Notes under the pieces: model-generated
Told to the model about the DNA's origin: nothing
Seen by the model: the letters and a program-made list of their open reading frames with translations, nothing else
Database searches by the model: none
Program-made: the position numbers and the translations under genes
Assembly: GCA_013365325.1 (NCBI GenBank)
Contig: JABVXV010000153.1
Coordinates: 1 to 64,000 of the forward strand
From: Dipetalonema caudispina
Taxonomy: Eukaryota > Nematoda > Chromadorea > Rhabditida > Onchocercidae
DNA: 64,000 nucleotides
Direction: 5' to 3'
In this document: positions 45,227-58,760 of the stretch, one piece after another
Layout: each line of letters starts with the position of its first letter
Position numbering within the stretch: the first letter of the stretch is position 1

Positions 45227-48200
45227 CATGCAAATTCAAACATACCCTTCTCATTACTCTTCTTTTTGGTTTTGGTCTTTTCGGATATAAATCCTTAGCT
45301 CGATCTGTCACCGACTGGTTAAATCCCTCGTTTGGCAACTACAAAAGAAAAAAAAAACATATTAGAAGAAACACATCGCCACCAAGTAAACTGAAATAAA
45401 ACAAAACTTCATTTCGGCCTTAACTGCTCATTTAAACTCCTTATTATAACGGATGTATTTTGAAAAAAGCAAAGAATACGTTTCATATGACAACCGTAAA
45501 ATTAAGCCGAAAGAAACGCTCATAAGAATTACTAGGATATTGTAAAAAATACTACCTATAAAGTAGTGTAACTTTATTAGGCAAAAGAATATAAACTATA
45601 AGATAACTGGTTACTAAATCTTTTCCTCTTAAGACAACTACTGCTTAGTTACTACGATTATAAAGAGATTCAAGTAAAAATATATTCTGCAATATTCCAA
45701 CCAACAAATATACTAAAAGGTGACAAACCTGAAATTTCAGTCGCTTCCCAACAGGCATCTCCTTATCACTCGTGTTTGACTGCGTTTTTAACTCTGACAA
45801 CGAATGTGGTGCCTCATTTTGATCCATATCAGATGGTACTTCGGTAGGAATTGTTTTTGTTCCTTAATAACTGACGCGCGTTAAAAAACTTCAAGATACT
45901 GATTTTATGAAGCAGAAATATATGTCGCCGAGGCTAACTTGTCTGACAACTACGCTGTCTGCATAACAAATACAAGCTCATACAGATACAAGAGTTTTAG
46001 CTCAACTATACGAATAGCCGCTATCAATAATTTCAAATTAATATTAAAGACTGAATGAAAATTCCTTTTTTTTTTCACATTATTTATAATATCGGCTCAT
46101 AAAATTTCTACGTAAAGTGAACGACAAAAAAGAGGAAAAAGCAGCAATTTTTACTTTTCACTTAAAACGTAAGTATTGTACGTAGAGTAGTTATATCCAA
46201 TAGAGTTATCTCGGGGTCTAGAAGAGCATTCATAGAACACTAAGGTATATCTAATGATTTAAAGCAGTATATTAGTAAACAGATACGATTTGTAGAATTA
46301 TATTTTTATTTTCTAGAAACTCATAGGGAAAAAGTACCAGTCGTAACACTCGTGATTTTTTCTTCCTTCTGTGGATGTCTGAAAGATGTCAAAGAGCAAT
46401 TCGACAGCGTAAATGAGCTTTGTATTTCGCTGATAGTTGGATCATCCACATCAATTTGATTAATATTAGCAATTTTTTCATTGAAGTCGGTAATCTTTTC
46501 TGACAGAATTTCTAAAATAATCGCCAATATTTACTCAAATAAAAAGAGCGAAATAAATGATTCCATGCAATGTAGAATGAAATTTGCTGAAATAAATTTA
46601 GCAATACCGAGATTTTAAGTTTGGACTATTATTTTAGAAAATAGGTTTTTTGAACCTTTTGAAGGCTTAAGCGCTTTAGAAAGCGCATTATTAAAACTCT
46701 TCTTCTGCTCCAATATAAGACGTCTTTTCAGACATTCCACTTCGTTTAAGAGTTTTCGAGAACGTCTACATTCTTCCGAATATCGATTCTCAGATTCTCG
46801 AACTTTATCAAAATATTCCATGCGCTCCTTCTCCGCCCTTCCTAACTTTACAGTTAACATTTTCACCTCTTCCCTGCAACAAAGTTAATGGAAAAAATTG
46901 TTAAAGCCACAAATTTATTAACCTTCATGATGAGATTTGGAGGATTTGAACTTTGAAAACTATTTGTGTTGACTACCAGTTACAATTTCAAAATTAGCTT
47001 TAACATGGGATTATCAATGCTAACAGTTAATTAGAGCTAACATTTTGTATCCCTGCAGGCTTGATACAATCTATTATGGAAGGATTAAGCAGACAATTTT
47101 TTTCGTTCTTCCTGGATTTATCAAAGTCGATAATGATTAAAGAGAGATACGACAAAAAAAAAAAAAAAAAAAAAAAAAACTGACTTCAAACTGTTGAAAG
47201 CATATTCCTTCATGTCAACCATCTCTGAAGTATTTGAAACAGTCCCTGCCTCAACCTTCATGCTCTCCTCGCATTTCTCTAGTAATTTAGTGTTAAGCGT
47301 AGTCAATTCAGTACGTAAACGAGAAATCTCCAGTTGCAACATACTCGTATCACTACCTTAAATAAATGATAAATTAGAACAAGAGTTAACAATGAAATTT
47401 CAAAACATAGAATGGATCAATTACAGCACATGAAAATGCTCTGCTGGAGAAGTACACACGTTTTATTTGCACCAGAAAACTACAAATACGACACATATTT
47501 GACTGCACTTATAGTGTAACATGGTGTGCACAACATTTCAACATTGTACAACATCTAAAAATTACAAAAATTGACATGCAGAAAAAAATGACCTACTTTT
47601 CTCAGGAGCATCAAATAAAAACTCAGACACCTCTCCCACCTTAAAGCAATATTTCATTAAACAATTCGCACATTATTATTAAGCAATCGTTTACCAGCAA
47701 TCCCTTCGTTAGTACGTAAGGTTAACGCAAGCATCAGTTCGTGTCTCAGCTCGTTTAATTCCAACTCATATGCTTCTTTCTGACTAACAAAAAAGTCATT
47801 CTGGCATTTCAGTTTCAGGAGATCTTTTTCCAGTTTGACTCTTTCATCAACAAACTAAAAACGAAGCCTAAAATAACAACAACAGCAATGGCAACATGTT
47901 GCTAAAAAACTCATCAATGACTGCAAAAATAAAATTACGACAGTATCTCTAAAAGCTTGAAACAAAATCAACATGGGAATCTTTTCTTTACACAAATGAA
48001 CAGCAAGTCAAACTCACTTCAAAAAACATTGAGTTCCCTCTCTTTGCGATCTTTGTTTTACTGCGATATTCATTCAATTCGGAAGTTAATTCATTACATC
48101 GATTCTTTAATTCCTTTAAATTGTTTAAAATAAAACCAAAATATCAAAAGACGCAAATAATTGCTTAATACAAATTTCCTTGGACGAAATTAAGTTACAA

Positions 48201-50012
48201 GAAACAATATTAGAAATAGAAGAATGGAAGACAAACTTCGACATCATGTCTATAACCATTACATATCGTTGAAAGTTCCTCAACATGACTTCTTTCGTTG
48301 TCCAAATTCCGATTGGTCATAACTACTTTATCTTGCAGCTGTGAAATTTCGTCCAACATCAAATTCCTTTCTAATTCCAATTCTGCCTGAACAAAATCAA
48401 AAAATATAATTATTTACAAATATAAGTAATTAAATACTCCAAATAAGCATTTTTCACTTTCAGTTTTTGCATACTAAGAAAGCATTCGTTCAAGTAGAAA
48501 GCTAACCATTTTCCCATTCAACTTCGCTCGCTCAGAATCAGAGAAACTGTCTCGCATTTGACTGACTGATACTTCAGGTTTTCGTGATACTTTTTCCAAT
48601 TCCCGTTCTTTCGATGCCAAAGTCTTTTTTAATTCTTGTATTTCCTGTTCTTGATCAGACAGCATGCCATTCTTTTCATTTATCTGTAAGTAATTGCTTC
48701 AAAAACGTATTACTCAGAATTTCTATTTTACTTTGATATTTCATATTTCACACTGAATCTGAAATCAAGAATGTAAAGATAGTGATTGGATCTATAAAAA
48801 GTACAAAAATAATCACAAAAAGTTAATAAATCACGAGATCACAGCATCCATAAACTTATAAACTATAAGCAAAAGGTAGATATGAACAGTTCACCATTTT
48901 TGAGAGACAGTTGAATAGTAATTTTAAAAAACAAATAAAGATAACAGGGAAACAGGAGAATCAATGGCAACGGTTAACTTAACCAAATAGATGAATGCGT
49001 GGTATATGTGAATATATAATGATATACTGAATATGGTAATCCCTAAAAGACAATGCTGTATAAGCTGTAATGAGTGAGATAGGAAAAAAAACACGATCGA
49101 GAAAAGAAGTGGTACTTCACTATATAACAAACGATATATGAAACCTCTGCACGAAGAGAAGATATTTTTTGTTCGAGTTCGACCAAATAAGCGCTTTTGG
49201 CATTATTTATTTCGACAATTTCATTGCGAAGTTTTGTCACTTCACTTTCAGCATCAGCTAAATATTCATCGCGAGTTTTCAACAATGTTTGCAACCGAGA
49301 TATATCCTGAAATTTTGATTTGATGGTTGATAGTTTATTACTTTCGTAATTTCCGATTCGATGAAGTATTTAGATCAAAATTTTATTCCCTTAGAGATAG
49401 AGAGAGAACACACGCCATTATAGTTATGACTTACAACGATAACTATTTTAAAAAACGTACAAAGATTACGAAACGACAAAATTAAAAAAATAAAAATGAA
49501 AGATGATAAAATATCACAAATGGATTTCGGGATAAGGGAAAAGATTGGAGATAAAACACAAAAGCATACTCTGGACTGCTGAAGATTTTCTTCACCAAGC
49601 GCAGAGAGGCGTTGATCCTTATCCTTGTCCTTCTCCAATATCTCTTTCGCCAATTGAGCAATGGCTATTTGTTTAGATTCCGATTCCTTCAATTTCGATC
49701 TATAACAATGATTTATTGAAGCAAAACATAAAGACATGCTAGAGATTGTACGCCAATACATTTTGAATGAGGCATGACAGGTTGAAATCATGTTGAATGA
49801 GAAGAAATTATTTAAACTGCACAAAAAATCTTGTAAAGAACTATAAAAAGCTTCTACTTAAGCTCACTGGAAATCCATATCGATTTTCTTACTAAATATC
49901 TCACAAAAATCAATAAGACATCGCTAAGAATGAAACTGTGGAAATAAAATTAGCAAATTTGATGACAATCCATAAGGTAACTTTACCTGAGTTCTTCAAT
50001 TTCAGCTTCCAT
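45222..50012 (-). CDS. spdl-1: Spindly orthologue, dynein-dynactin adaptor (571 aa, 12 exons)
   Basis: Coiled-coil adaptor that recruits dynein-dynactin to kinetochores together with the RZZ complex in mitosis. Exons in transcription order: 50012-49987, 49699-49570, 49306-49145, 48683-48507, 48386-48237, 48113-48018, 47854-47695, 47356-47185, 46873-46656, 46511-46338, 45862-45729, 45338-45222; all phases match. Residues 1-275 and much of 300-420 are heptad-like. A CC1-box-like element (IAQLAKEILE, about 22-31) fits the AAxxGxxLLE pattern of dynein light-intermediate-chain-binding adaptors. GNSMFFEFVDER (241-252) matches the Spindly motif (GNSLFxEVxDR in vertebrates) at nearly the same position. 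The C-terminus is Ser/Thr-rich then basic (KRPKPKRR). Length sits between the C. elegans and human proteins as I recall them. A possible GTATGT donor just before the end leaves room for another C-terminal exon. Confidence 0.88.
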
Positions 50013-50050
50013 TATGATGACATTAGTGAGTAACTTCCAATTCCTGAGAA
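50013..50050 (-). promoter_or_regulatory. Candidate spliced-leader acceptor and 5'UTR of Spindly
   Basis: Minus-strand TTTCTCAG ends at 50,044, leaving a 31-base 5'UTR before the ATG. Confidence 0.5.
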
Positions 50051-51193
50051 AAGAAAATTAAAAAATTGATAGCATTGATTCAACCAAGTAATCAGATTCT
50101 AACAACGCAGAATACTTAAAGCTACATAAGAATCATTAAAAGTACTTCTCATAAATATCATAACTGCTCAATCTCTTACACAATACTGATTAAGTGAAGC
50201 ATTTTAAACAGAATGATTCTTGAAAAAATTATTCTTGTCTTATGCTCAAGACCAAATCATTTTGTCGCCTCTCTGTCAAATTACTTTGTTAATTTCAATC
50301 TAATTCTTGACAACCTTCACATCTCGTCAAAACCGAAATATCTTCTCTTATCCTCACTTTACTTCAAATACAATCATAACTTTATTATACCTTATCTCAA
50401 ACTACTGGTAAAAATTCTCATTTCCTCATCTCTACCACAATAATAGATCTTAAATTACAACTCGCTCTTCTTCCTGATACTTCGTCTTACTTTACTATCT
50501 TAGGTCAAATCAGGTCAGATGAGGATCTCCGCACCAAACTATCACCAACCAAATTCCCCTCCATCGACCAAACCGGAAATTATATCCGTCCGTGTTGCAT
50601 GCGACATACCGTGAAATCCCTATATGTCTGAAGAGCAGTTAAAATGATGATTATAGAAAGGTTAAAGAAGGGTTAACCTTTGAACTAGCCAAAGACTAAT
50701 TAGTTCCGGAGTAGTCTAAGAGAACGTTCTGAATAAATAGGTTGGAAATAACGGATTAAGGTCGACTGATAACAGTTTATCTTTTATTAAATGATATTTC
50801 AGAATTTAATTGAGCATTTTACACTCCATTCTGGGCCGGTAAAATCGTTCAGGAAAATTTACATACGGATAGGAAACGATCTTAGATATACTGTTATTGT
50901 TAAATATAAGCTTAATTACTATCCTCTGATCCTTTCGATTATTTTGTCATTGTGTAATTAATAAAACTGTTCATTGTTAATTGAGAAATAATGAGCATTT
51001 TATAAGACAAAATTAAAATTAATGGAAATTATTATTGATAGAAAATAAATGAACAAAAAATGCTTCCTTTTTTTTTCCAAATTTAAATATTGCAAAATAT
51101 TATCGTTAAATGACAAGAAGACAAAAAAATATATGAAAAAGTAAGATAGAAGCATTTTCTCATAGAAATATTATCACTTCAATTGATTGTTTT
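50051..51193. other. Intergenic region between transporter and Spindly
   Basis: Holds the transporter 3'UTR and the probable Spindly promoter. A GC-richer, C-rich block at ~50,450-50,640 stands out and could be the promoter region. Minus-strand AATAAA occurs at 50,783-50,788. An open frame at 50,213-50,443 (+) has no support. Confidence 0.45.
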
Positions 51194-54100
51194 TCATAAT
51201 TTTCTAGGCTGAAGTGGTCCAACATTATCAATAAACCATAATAAAACGAATGTAAGTAATGTACCACATATCACACCTGAAAAGTAATATTATGATTATG
51301 ATAATTTTATTTATTAAATTGGGAATTACTATTATCACATAATACATTTTATGTATTATATTGCAAAGGTATGTCATGGAATATCAGATAGGGTAGGTAA
51401 TTTGATTATCAGTTATGATAGAAGTGAATATGGTTAGTATTCTATCAGTTCGGATATAATCCAATATCGTAGAAATTGTAACAATCAGTTCATTCTATTC
51501 CGAAATTCTTAATTTCGAATGATTATTAGTTCAAATTTGAATATAGTTAAAATAAATTTTTTTTTTTTTTTTGATTTGTGAAAGAAATACTAATGAACGA
51601 GCAAACCAAATACAAGGAAGAAAGCTGCAATCATTCCAGCAATTGTTGATTTTGATGCTTCCACTTGTCTAAATTTAACAATTAACAATTGAAAATTAAC
51701 AAATAATAATTAATAAAATAAACTTAACAGTTGGCATTATTTAAGTTTCACAAATTTCAATTTTGCTACTGTGTTTGTTAATATTTGCTATGGAAACGTT
51801 AGGTTTCAAATTTTAAACTATGTGATATTGCCATAATTTTATTGATAGGGCAGTTAATAATAATTGTAGGAAGTTTGTATTTGTTGATTTAAAAGGTAGC
51901 CAAATCAAGTCAAATGAGCCAAATTAAGATGTATTTTGATGAATTGACAAATATGAGAAGATTTGTTAGTGCCAATACTTATTGCAGTATTTAGGCATTG
52001 AAATAGTCTAAATAATAGGACTAACTTACTTGGGAGCATACATCATGGCCAAGGCACTGAAATATCCAGTGCATGTGGACATTGTAATAGTAAGAGCAAT
52101 GTAAACCCATGTATTATAAATCCATATTTCCCATGTTCGTTGGGCTGGTCGAAAATTACAGAATAAGATTAGCGGGATGAAAGTTGCCTGTGCGACAACT
52201 GGTATCACAAGCCATTTAGGCTGAGGCTAAATTTTATTCATTTATAATTGTGAACTGTCTTTTTTCGTTGATTTACTTCTCAAGATTTTAAAATTATTTT
52301 AAAAAAATCATGAAAATGAAATACCCATTGCACGAAATTTGCCAAAAATGATCCAAAGAAAGCGAAAATATTGTAAAAAAGATATGTAGTCACTGGGGTA
52401 AACAATTTTTCTGAAAAATATGCAAAAGTAATTTGTCTGTTCTCCTAATTTAATGATAGGCTTACTATATGCCTAGTTGAACATAATATTCTTGAATGCT
52501 AAATGATATGATAAACTGATATGATATAAATCAAATCTACGACAAGAAGTAATTTATAAAAAGATTTATAAAAATGCGATCGATTTGATTAAAAATTGAT
52601 CATCAAAATCATTGATCCATCTACCCGTTATCGAATCATGATCATCTAGCTGATCTGTTCAGTGAATGTAATAATTTTCATCTTCATCCTTTCATCTCAT
52701 TTTAATTAAACTTCTCAGTGATAGAATTAATAATATCTACCTGGTATGAAGAAGTTATATTTGCCAGTTTCGTTATAAAATTTCACATCAGCCATTACTG
52801 TTGGAAATAATGCAAATGTTACAACGAATATGAACCAAACATTGAAGCATTGAGTCCTTATCTTAATATAAATACATGTATATAAGCAATAATTTATTTT
52901 AACACTTTATTCAGACAATTCTATCAACGAGTAAATCCATTTCACATTTTCCATTGATCATTTTTGAGAAATCAATAGTTGATTGGTTCAAAAGGTAAAC
53001 AAAGAAATGAATGATACGAAAGAAAAATAGATTATAATAGGAGAAATTAATAAATTAATCTAAAAATCGAAACGGATAGATGATAAGAACAGGAGTGTAA
53101 AATGTGAAAAACTGATCAAGCATATAATAATTTGAAGAAATATAGGATAAAGTAAAGCATCCATTTATATCGATAATGAATGATAAATTTCTTTAGGTTT
53201 GTTGAGAAATATTTCGGCAAATTATTGTTATGCAAAGTTTATTTACTATAAATTAACTTAAATTTAAAGTTCTTCTAAATATGAACAATTAAATGCAAAG
53301 TCAATAGCTGTAACGAAATCGATGATTTTTTGATCATTGCGATAGTTACGTGTCAAATCACTTTGCCAAAGATATAGGGATGACGAATATAATAGAAAAA
53401 GCTCAAATTATAAGTAATTAAGCAAAAAAAACTATGAATAAATCAATTGTATAATAAAATGACCTTTCTAAAAACGTCGTAATACGAGTATAATTTCATC
53501 CGGAAATTTATTTTCAATAAATCAGTATCATCAATGTCTGAATTATCCGTACGTTTGTTAAGGTCGCAATTACTAGTTTTTAATCCATTTTCATTTTTGA
53601 TACTAATTCGTTTGAAATCGATCATTTCGTCTAAATTTCTTCTCGCCACTTTTTCCGTTGCTTTTTGCATATAGTACTGATAAAAATCCTATAACAACAT
53701 TTAAATGCATTAATACATACTTCTGAAAGTTTGAAATTTGTTGCTTCCTTTCGGTACATCATAGTGAAATAAACATAATTTCAAGTAATTGTAGTAATAT
53801 TAACCATTGGAAGTATTCCCTATTGAACAAAATATACTTAACGAAATTAAAATGATTGTGAGAAAATATATGAGTTACAAATTGAAAATTTCTGTAATGA
53901 AATAATATCAATTTTAAGCACTTACTAATCTTACAAGCACAAATAATGAGCCAAAACATCCGAGAACTGCCAAAAGTGATATGAGGAAATAGAAGAAAGC
54001 AGCAGCTTTAATATTATTTGTTGCTAGAAGATGAAATTTAATGCTAAAAATTCCACCATACCATATATTTTTGTCATTTAGTTTTGAATGATGTGCGACA

Positions 54101-56302
54101 AATTTTGTCGGACAAATTAAAAAATCGATAGAATAAATTTTGAAAATGCTTGGTGATAACGATGTAGCAAAATGTAACTTTTTACTAAATTCTACAGATT
54201 GATAATAGTTATAACAAACAATGGACAGAAATATATATATCACTTACCTTACTTTGCAAATCTTCCTAATTAAATGAATTTGCATTAAACTAACCACTAA
54301 GTACAATGATGTTAATGATAGATACAAATATACCGCAGCTATTACAGCCAAGTAGAATAGCATTGGTATATCGCGGTGGAAAGACTGCAGCCAAACCATA
54401 CAATGAATTTTGGTACAGACCACATGCCGAATTCTGTATTGCTACCGTAGTAATCGTAAAAATGAAAAATATCGTAATCACTAGAAAATAAATTAATGCT
54501 ATTATTTTGTTGAAAGTTGGATTGATAGTTAATTTTCTTTTCTTTTCTTTTCTTGTTTTTAAATAAACGATTAAATGGCTTACAAAGTATTTTTCAAGAT
54601 CAATTAATATCGGATTTTAGGTCAGGTATAGCTTGCATTTCTGCTTAAATTAAAAAGAAAACATTATATTGAATATGCCGATAATTTTAATTTCAAAAAA
54701 AGTGATTTTTTTCCTATAAAAGTAAAAAAATAGTTTAATTATTAAAAAAATATTTGAAAAATGATAAAATTTGGAATTTAACGGCTCAATTATTTCACTT
54801 GGGAAGTTGTTTGTTCAAGATCACTCTAAAAAGTGTGTAATTAAGTGTGTCCGCGGGAACTAATAATGGAAGTTGCAATTTTAATTAGTCTTCCATCTTC
54901 AATAGAAATTAATTAATCAATGAGAAAATTTTGGATATAATTAAACTGTGGTAGAACATATTCATAAGAACGGCAATTTTAAGTCGTTTATAACTTTTTT
55001 TCGTCAGAATATCGGAATTATATATTCACTTCTATATCACTTCTGTTAATAATGTGTATAATTAAGTTGAAAATAGCAAAGAAATTCCGGGGTGAAATTT
55101 GAAATGAAACAATTTAAACTATTTATATTTGTTGATTAAATCAATTAATGATTGTGATTGATCCTTCCGTGGAAAAAAGCAAATAAATGCTGCATTAAGT
55201 GAAAGATTTTGAATCCGGTTTTGTATAACAATCAAGCAGTCCAGTTTTTTCTAAAGTATTTCTCCTTTTTGATAGAATCATACAAATACGCCAACAGGCA
55301 AAAAAAAAAAAACTAATAATTCACTGCTGGAAGTATCAATAAAGGTGAATAAAAGTGTGATCAAACAGATCAATGCCATAACCATAAGTGATAGGCTAAT
55401 TCGTTTCTCGAGACTTCCTCTAAAAGCTTTTCCAGTTAATCATTTTTATCAGTAACTATAAAAATTTCATCCATAAATCTTTTTTTGCTCCTCTGCGTTT
55501 TGACTCTCATTACTTGTGATAGCCAAAATGTCCAACTTCCCACTTTTCTAACATTTCAGATTTGGTTTATGTAGAAGATTTCCTAATAATGGTATGTAGA
55601 AATACTGCCGGAACTGAATCCTTTCGAATATGCTATCATAAAACCATAATGAATTTGTCACTTACTCATATTTTTATTGTCGCATAAATATGTATATATT
55701 CTTATAATTTTGAAGTAATCAAGAAAATATTGCTTTTTACAAACAGTTCATTTAGTTTAACTGCAAATAAATCAGTCAATATCCCATTCATTTCAAAAAT
55801 TTTAAACAATGTAACAAAATCTATAATTATAAATGAAAAAAAAAAACAACCAACCTGAAAGTAAAGAATAAATTAATTAAATTAAGTGCGAAGTATGGTA
55901 AATTTGATGCCACAGACAAATAGCTGAGAAAATTAGTGGCATAAGACGATGCATATTTTGTTCCATTTTTATCCATTTCGATTAATTTATATTCCATATA
56001 ATACTGTTAATTTTAAAACTTCATTTTATCACTTTCTTATTGCTTTACATCCCTTTCAATTATATTTTTGCTTCTTTTGTACATATTAAATGAATTCGGA
56101 AATATTTTGAAATTTTTATTGTTTGGAAGAAAAAAAAGTTTTTTTTTTAGGGAAATTATAACAATGTTGTCAATTAGTGTTAACTTACCGTAGGAGCAAT
56201 AGTAATCCACATATTCCATGTGATTAAGGTGCCAAATCCGTTAAGTAATATAATCAAATAGACGGCATAGCATCTATCGACCGGCTTTCTGGATTGCAGC
56301 AT
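51194..56302 (-). CDS. ent: Equilibrative nucleoside transporter (ENT/SLC29), 471 aa
   Basis: Facilitative nucleoside/nucleobase transporter with the 11-segment ENT fold. Exons in transcription order: 56302-56189, 56003-55855, 55419-55325, 54480-54295, 54023-53926, 53688-53464, 52861-52741, 52410-52325, 52226-52030, 51668-51607, 51276-51194; all in phase. Eleven hydrophobic segments are visible. Family landmarks: short N-terminus then NGFGTLITWN in segment 1, GSLEKRISLSL, the conserved QNSLYGLAAVFPPRY, a large charged central cytosolic loop (about 215-285), FPTVMADV, FIPLILFCNFRP, YFSALAMMYAPK, and a final hydrophobic segment ending near the C-terminus. NGT at about residue 51, in the first extracellular loop, is an N-glycosylation sequon where human ENT1 is also glycosylated. 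The usual PWN of segment 1 is TWN here. Substrate preference cannot be read from sequence. Confidence 0.95.
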
Positions 56303-56352
56303 ATTGATGTGATTCAGAAAAGCAAAACGGTATGAGAGATAATTCTGATATT
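56303..56352 (-). promoter_or_regulatory. Candidate spliced-leader acceptor and 5'UTR of the transporter
   Basis: Minus-strand AATATCAG ends at 56,345. The frame stays open from there to the ATG at 56,302, so 14 extra N-terminal residues with an upstream exon remain possible, but the short start fits ENT topology. Confidence 0.4.
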
Positions 56353-57430
56353 TTCAGTTTTGATTTAACTGTTAAGCTTTGATCAAACTATCTTATAATA
56401 AAAATTACGAATGGAAATTTAGCAAAATTTGATCATTTAAAACCAACTATTTACCTACATTTGTTTTTATTTTTCCTCATTTAATCCAAATATCAGGTTA
56501 AAGCAGTAATATTATGCTCACCGAATTATGTTGGAATATAAAATCGTAGAAAAAAACTAATTTGTCAATAATCGAAATAAATCCGGTAGATTTTATGAGC
56601 GAATTCAGTTTAGCCAGCTAATGAATGATATAGTTATGTGATTACACGATGTGAAATAATGAGTGTAAATATGGAAAATTGTTTTTGTATTGAAATGAAA
56701 AAAAAGTGTGAAAAAAAGGATATTAAAAGCAGATTATAAATCATACGATCACTGAGTTCAAAATTGCATCGTTCCAATGAATCATTCAACAATGACATTG
56801 ATAAATACAAAAAAAAAAAAGAAAAAGAAATTTGATTAACTCTTACAAAATAATTAACTTCATATATCACTTACCGTATCGAATCATTTCTTAACAAGCA
56901 TATCTCAGGGTATAAAACAAAAATGAAAAGTATAATACAGCAACGATTACTGATATCATTTAAAAAAAAAACAGAAATGGAAATATCAAAAATTTCCCTC
57001 AGATATCGTAATTTTACCGATATATTCCAGACGTAAACAGATTGCTTAAAATTTTGAGCATTTCATAATTAATTTATACATATATATATATATATGCATA
57101 TGAATAAATTTTAATTGGAAAAAATAAGTACAAATTAGATAGTGGAACTTTATCAGATGCTGTAACTATGTAAAATAAACAAAAAACTTACATTGCATCT
57201 TTTCATTATAAAATATCAGTAATACCCTCATTTTTTAAAATTTAAACTATTTTTTTTATGAATCATTAGATATATTTAACTTTAAACTGGTAATTTGCAG
57301 ATTAAATGTCCTATTCAATGAATTGTTGAATGATACATACAAACTTAAATATTTCATTCAATCATTATGCAAAAATAGTTGCAAATTGAATTAGTTATAT
57401 GCTACTGAATATAATTTTTCACTCCTAATG

Positions 57431-57474
57431 CTATTATTATTATTATTATTATTACTATTATTATTATTATTATT
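57431..57474. repeat. ATT trinucleotide microsatellite
   Basis: About 14 ATT units with one substitution. Confidence 0.93.
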
Positions 57475-58037
57475 TCCTGACCAAAAAAAGTAGTAATTGC
57501 TGGTAAAATGATTGCAATGAAAGAGAGATAATAATCAGAAATTTTACTCCCTTCATATGATATAAGTGTGAAAAAGAATGCTATAGATTATTACTTTAAT
57601 AGAGCCTTTTTTTTTTTTTTTTATAATTTCTTGAATGAGAAGTGAAGTGTAATTTTTCTTAAGTAATTTAGTTGATAATTTCCTCACTTAATTTTGAGAT
57701 TTGCAAAATTTTTGACCTGTGGTATTCATTCATCTGTTTAAAAGCAATAAGAAATGAGGTTTTTCTTCTTAATTTTGAAAATTCTATTTCAACTTAAACA
57801 TTCTACAACGTTCAATAGTTTCCTTTCAATTAGTGATTGTCAGTCGCCGATGATTATTCATTTATTCGTATCTTCTAAAAAATCGCTTGAATCACAATTG
57901 CATTCTATGTGCGCAAGCAATTTCTGAGCCAAATACAATGCTGACATTATGTATTCTAGGCATTTTAAACTCGAAAATAAATAACTGAAATTTACTTTTC
58001 ATTAACATAATTTTCTTAGTCTAAAATAGGTCAAAGT

Positions 58038-58271
58038 TTGAGGATACGAAAATCGCTTCGATCCGATATTTTCTTAACTGTAAGTGCAGTATGGGAACTT
58101 GAGGAGCTTCACGTTGATCACGTCATAGTTTCATCATTATTTCTTACTTTATCATTAACATTTATTCCACTTGGCTTTTTATACGGCGAGTTGAAAATGT
58201 GCATATCATTTATTGTATATGCAAGTTGTTATTTGTCGTACTACGGTGATATGCTTTCTAGACCTTATTGA
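58038..58271 (+). CDS. Possible small membrane-protein open frame (77 aa), doubtful
   Basis: ATG-initiated frame on the strand opposite to the flanking genes. The reading starts basic, has a Glu/His-rich middle (WELEELHVDH), then two hydrophobic runs and ends SRPY. Local GC is somewhat above the surroundings, and the opposite strand is closed here. No family is recognised. AT-rich DNA readily produces Leu/Phe/Ile-rich frames by chance, so this is weak. Confidence 0.2.
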   Translation: MRIRKSLRSDIFLTVSAVWELEELHVDHVIVSSLFLTLSLTFIPLGFLYGELKMCISFIVYASCYLSYYGDMLSRPY

Positions 58272-58437
58272 AGGCTTTTTTATTTGTATGTGAACGCTTA
58301 TATGTTATACCATAATTTTTGGCCGGAATATTCGCTAATTAATTCAAATTAGTTGAAATTATCATCAATGCGATTAGGTAATTGCAAAAGTGATATCATA
58401 AAGGAATAATTCGTAATAATATTAATGTGTTATAATA

Positions 58438-58641
58438 TTACAATAACATCTTCAAATGAAGATTATAAAAACCGAATCCTCGATTAATACTCATGAGAGA
58501 ATTTCGCTCTATCTGGTATATTGATTTTAGTTCCTGGAAAAAAGCCAGTTTTTGCTTCATAGTCATTTTAAAACCGATTTCTTCATCCGATTTTTTTATT
58601 TTTTCCAGGTAAGTAAATAACTTCAACAGTGTAGACTTCAA
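58438..58641 (-). CDS. Possible small charged open frame (67 aa), doubtful
   Basis: ATG-initiated minus-strand frame between the lipase stop and the transporter start. The reading is Lys/Glu/Leu-rich (KIKKSDEEIG) with balanced codon use. Its start lies in a 15-base direct duplication (58,621-58,650). Internal acceptor-like TTTTCCAG at 58,541-58,548 means part could be intronic. No family recognised. Confidence 0.25.
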   Translation of the reverse strand: MKSTLLKLFTYLEKIKKSDEEIGFKMTMKQKLAFFQELKSIYQIERNSLMSINRGFGFYNLHLKMLL

Positions 58642-58703
58642 CAGTGTAGTTTACGCAGTTTATGGACAAACATTTGCTTTTTTTTCAAATTTATAATTTA
58701 AAA

Positions 58704-58709
58704 TTTATT
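58704..58709 (-). terminator. Polyadenylation signal AATAAA, lipase
   Basis: Minus-strand AATAAA 52 bases after the lipase stop codon. Confidence 0.6.
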
Positions 58710-58760
58710 TCAACATTGCTATATACATCACTTAATGACACTTTCAAAAGAGTTTATTGA

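Larger units (their letters stand above)
56353..58760. other. Intergenic region between lipase and transporter
   Basis: AT-rich spacer with an ATT repeat (57,431-57,474), poly-T at 57,607-57,622 and two unassigned open frames listed separately. The transporter promoter is expected near 56,350-57,000. Confidence 0.5.

Noticed and set aside
45196..45399. 67-codon + strand frame
   Set aside because: Shadow of the last Spindly exon on the minus strand.
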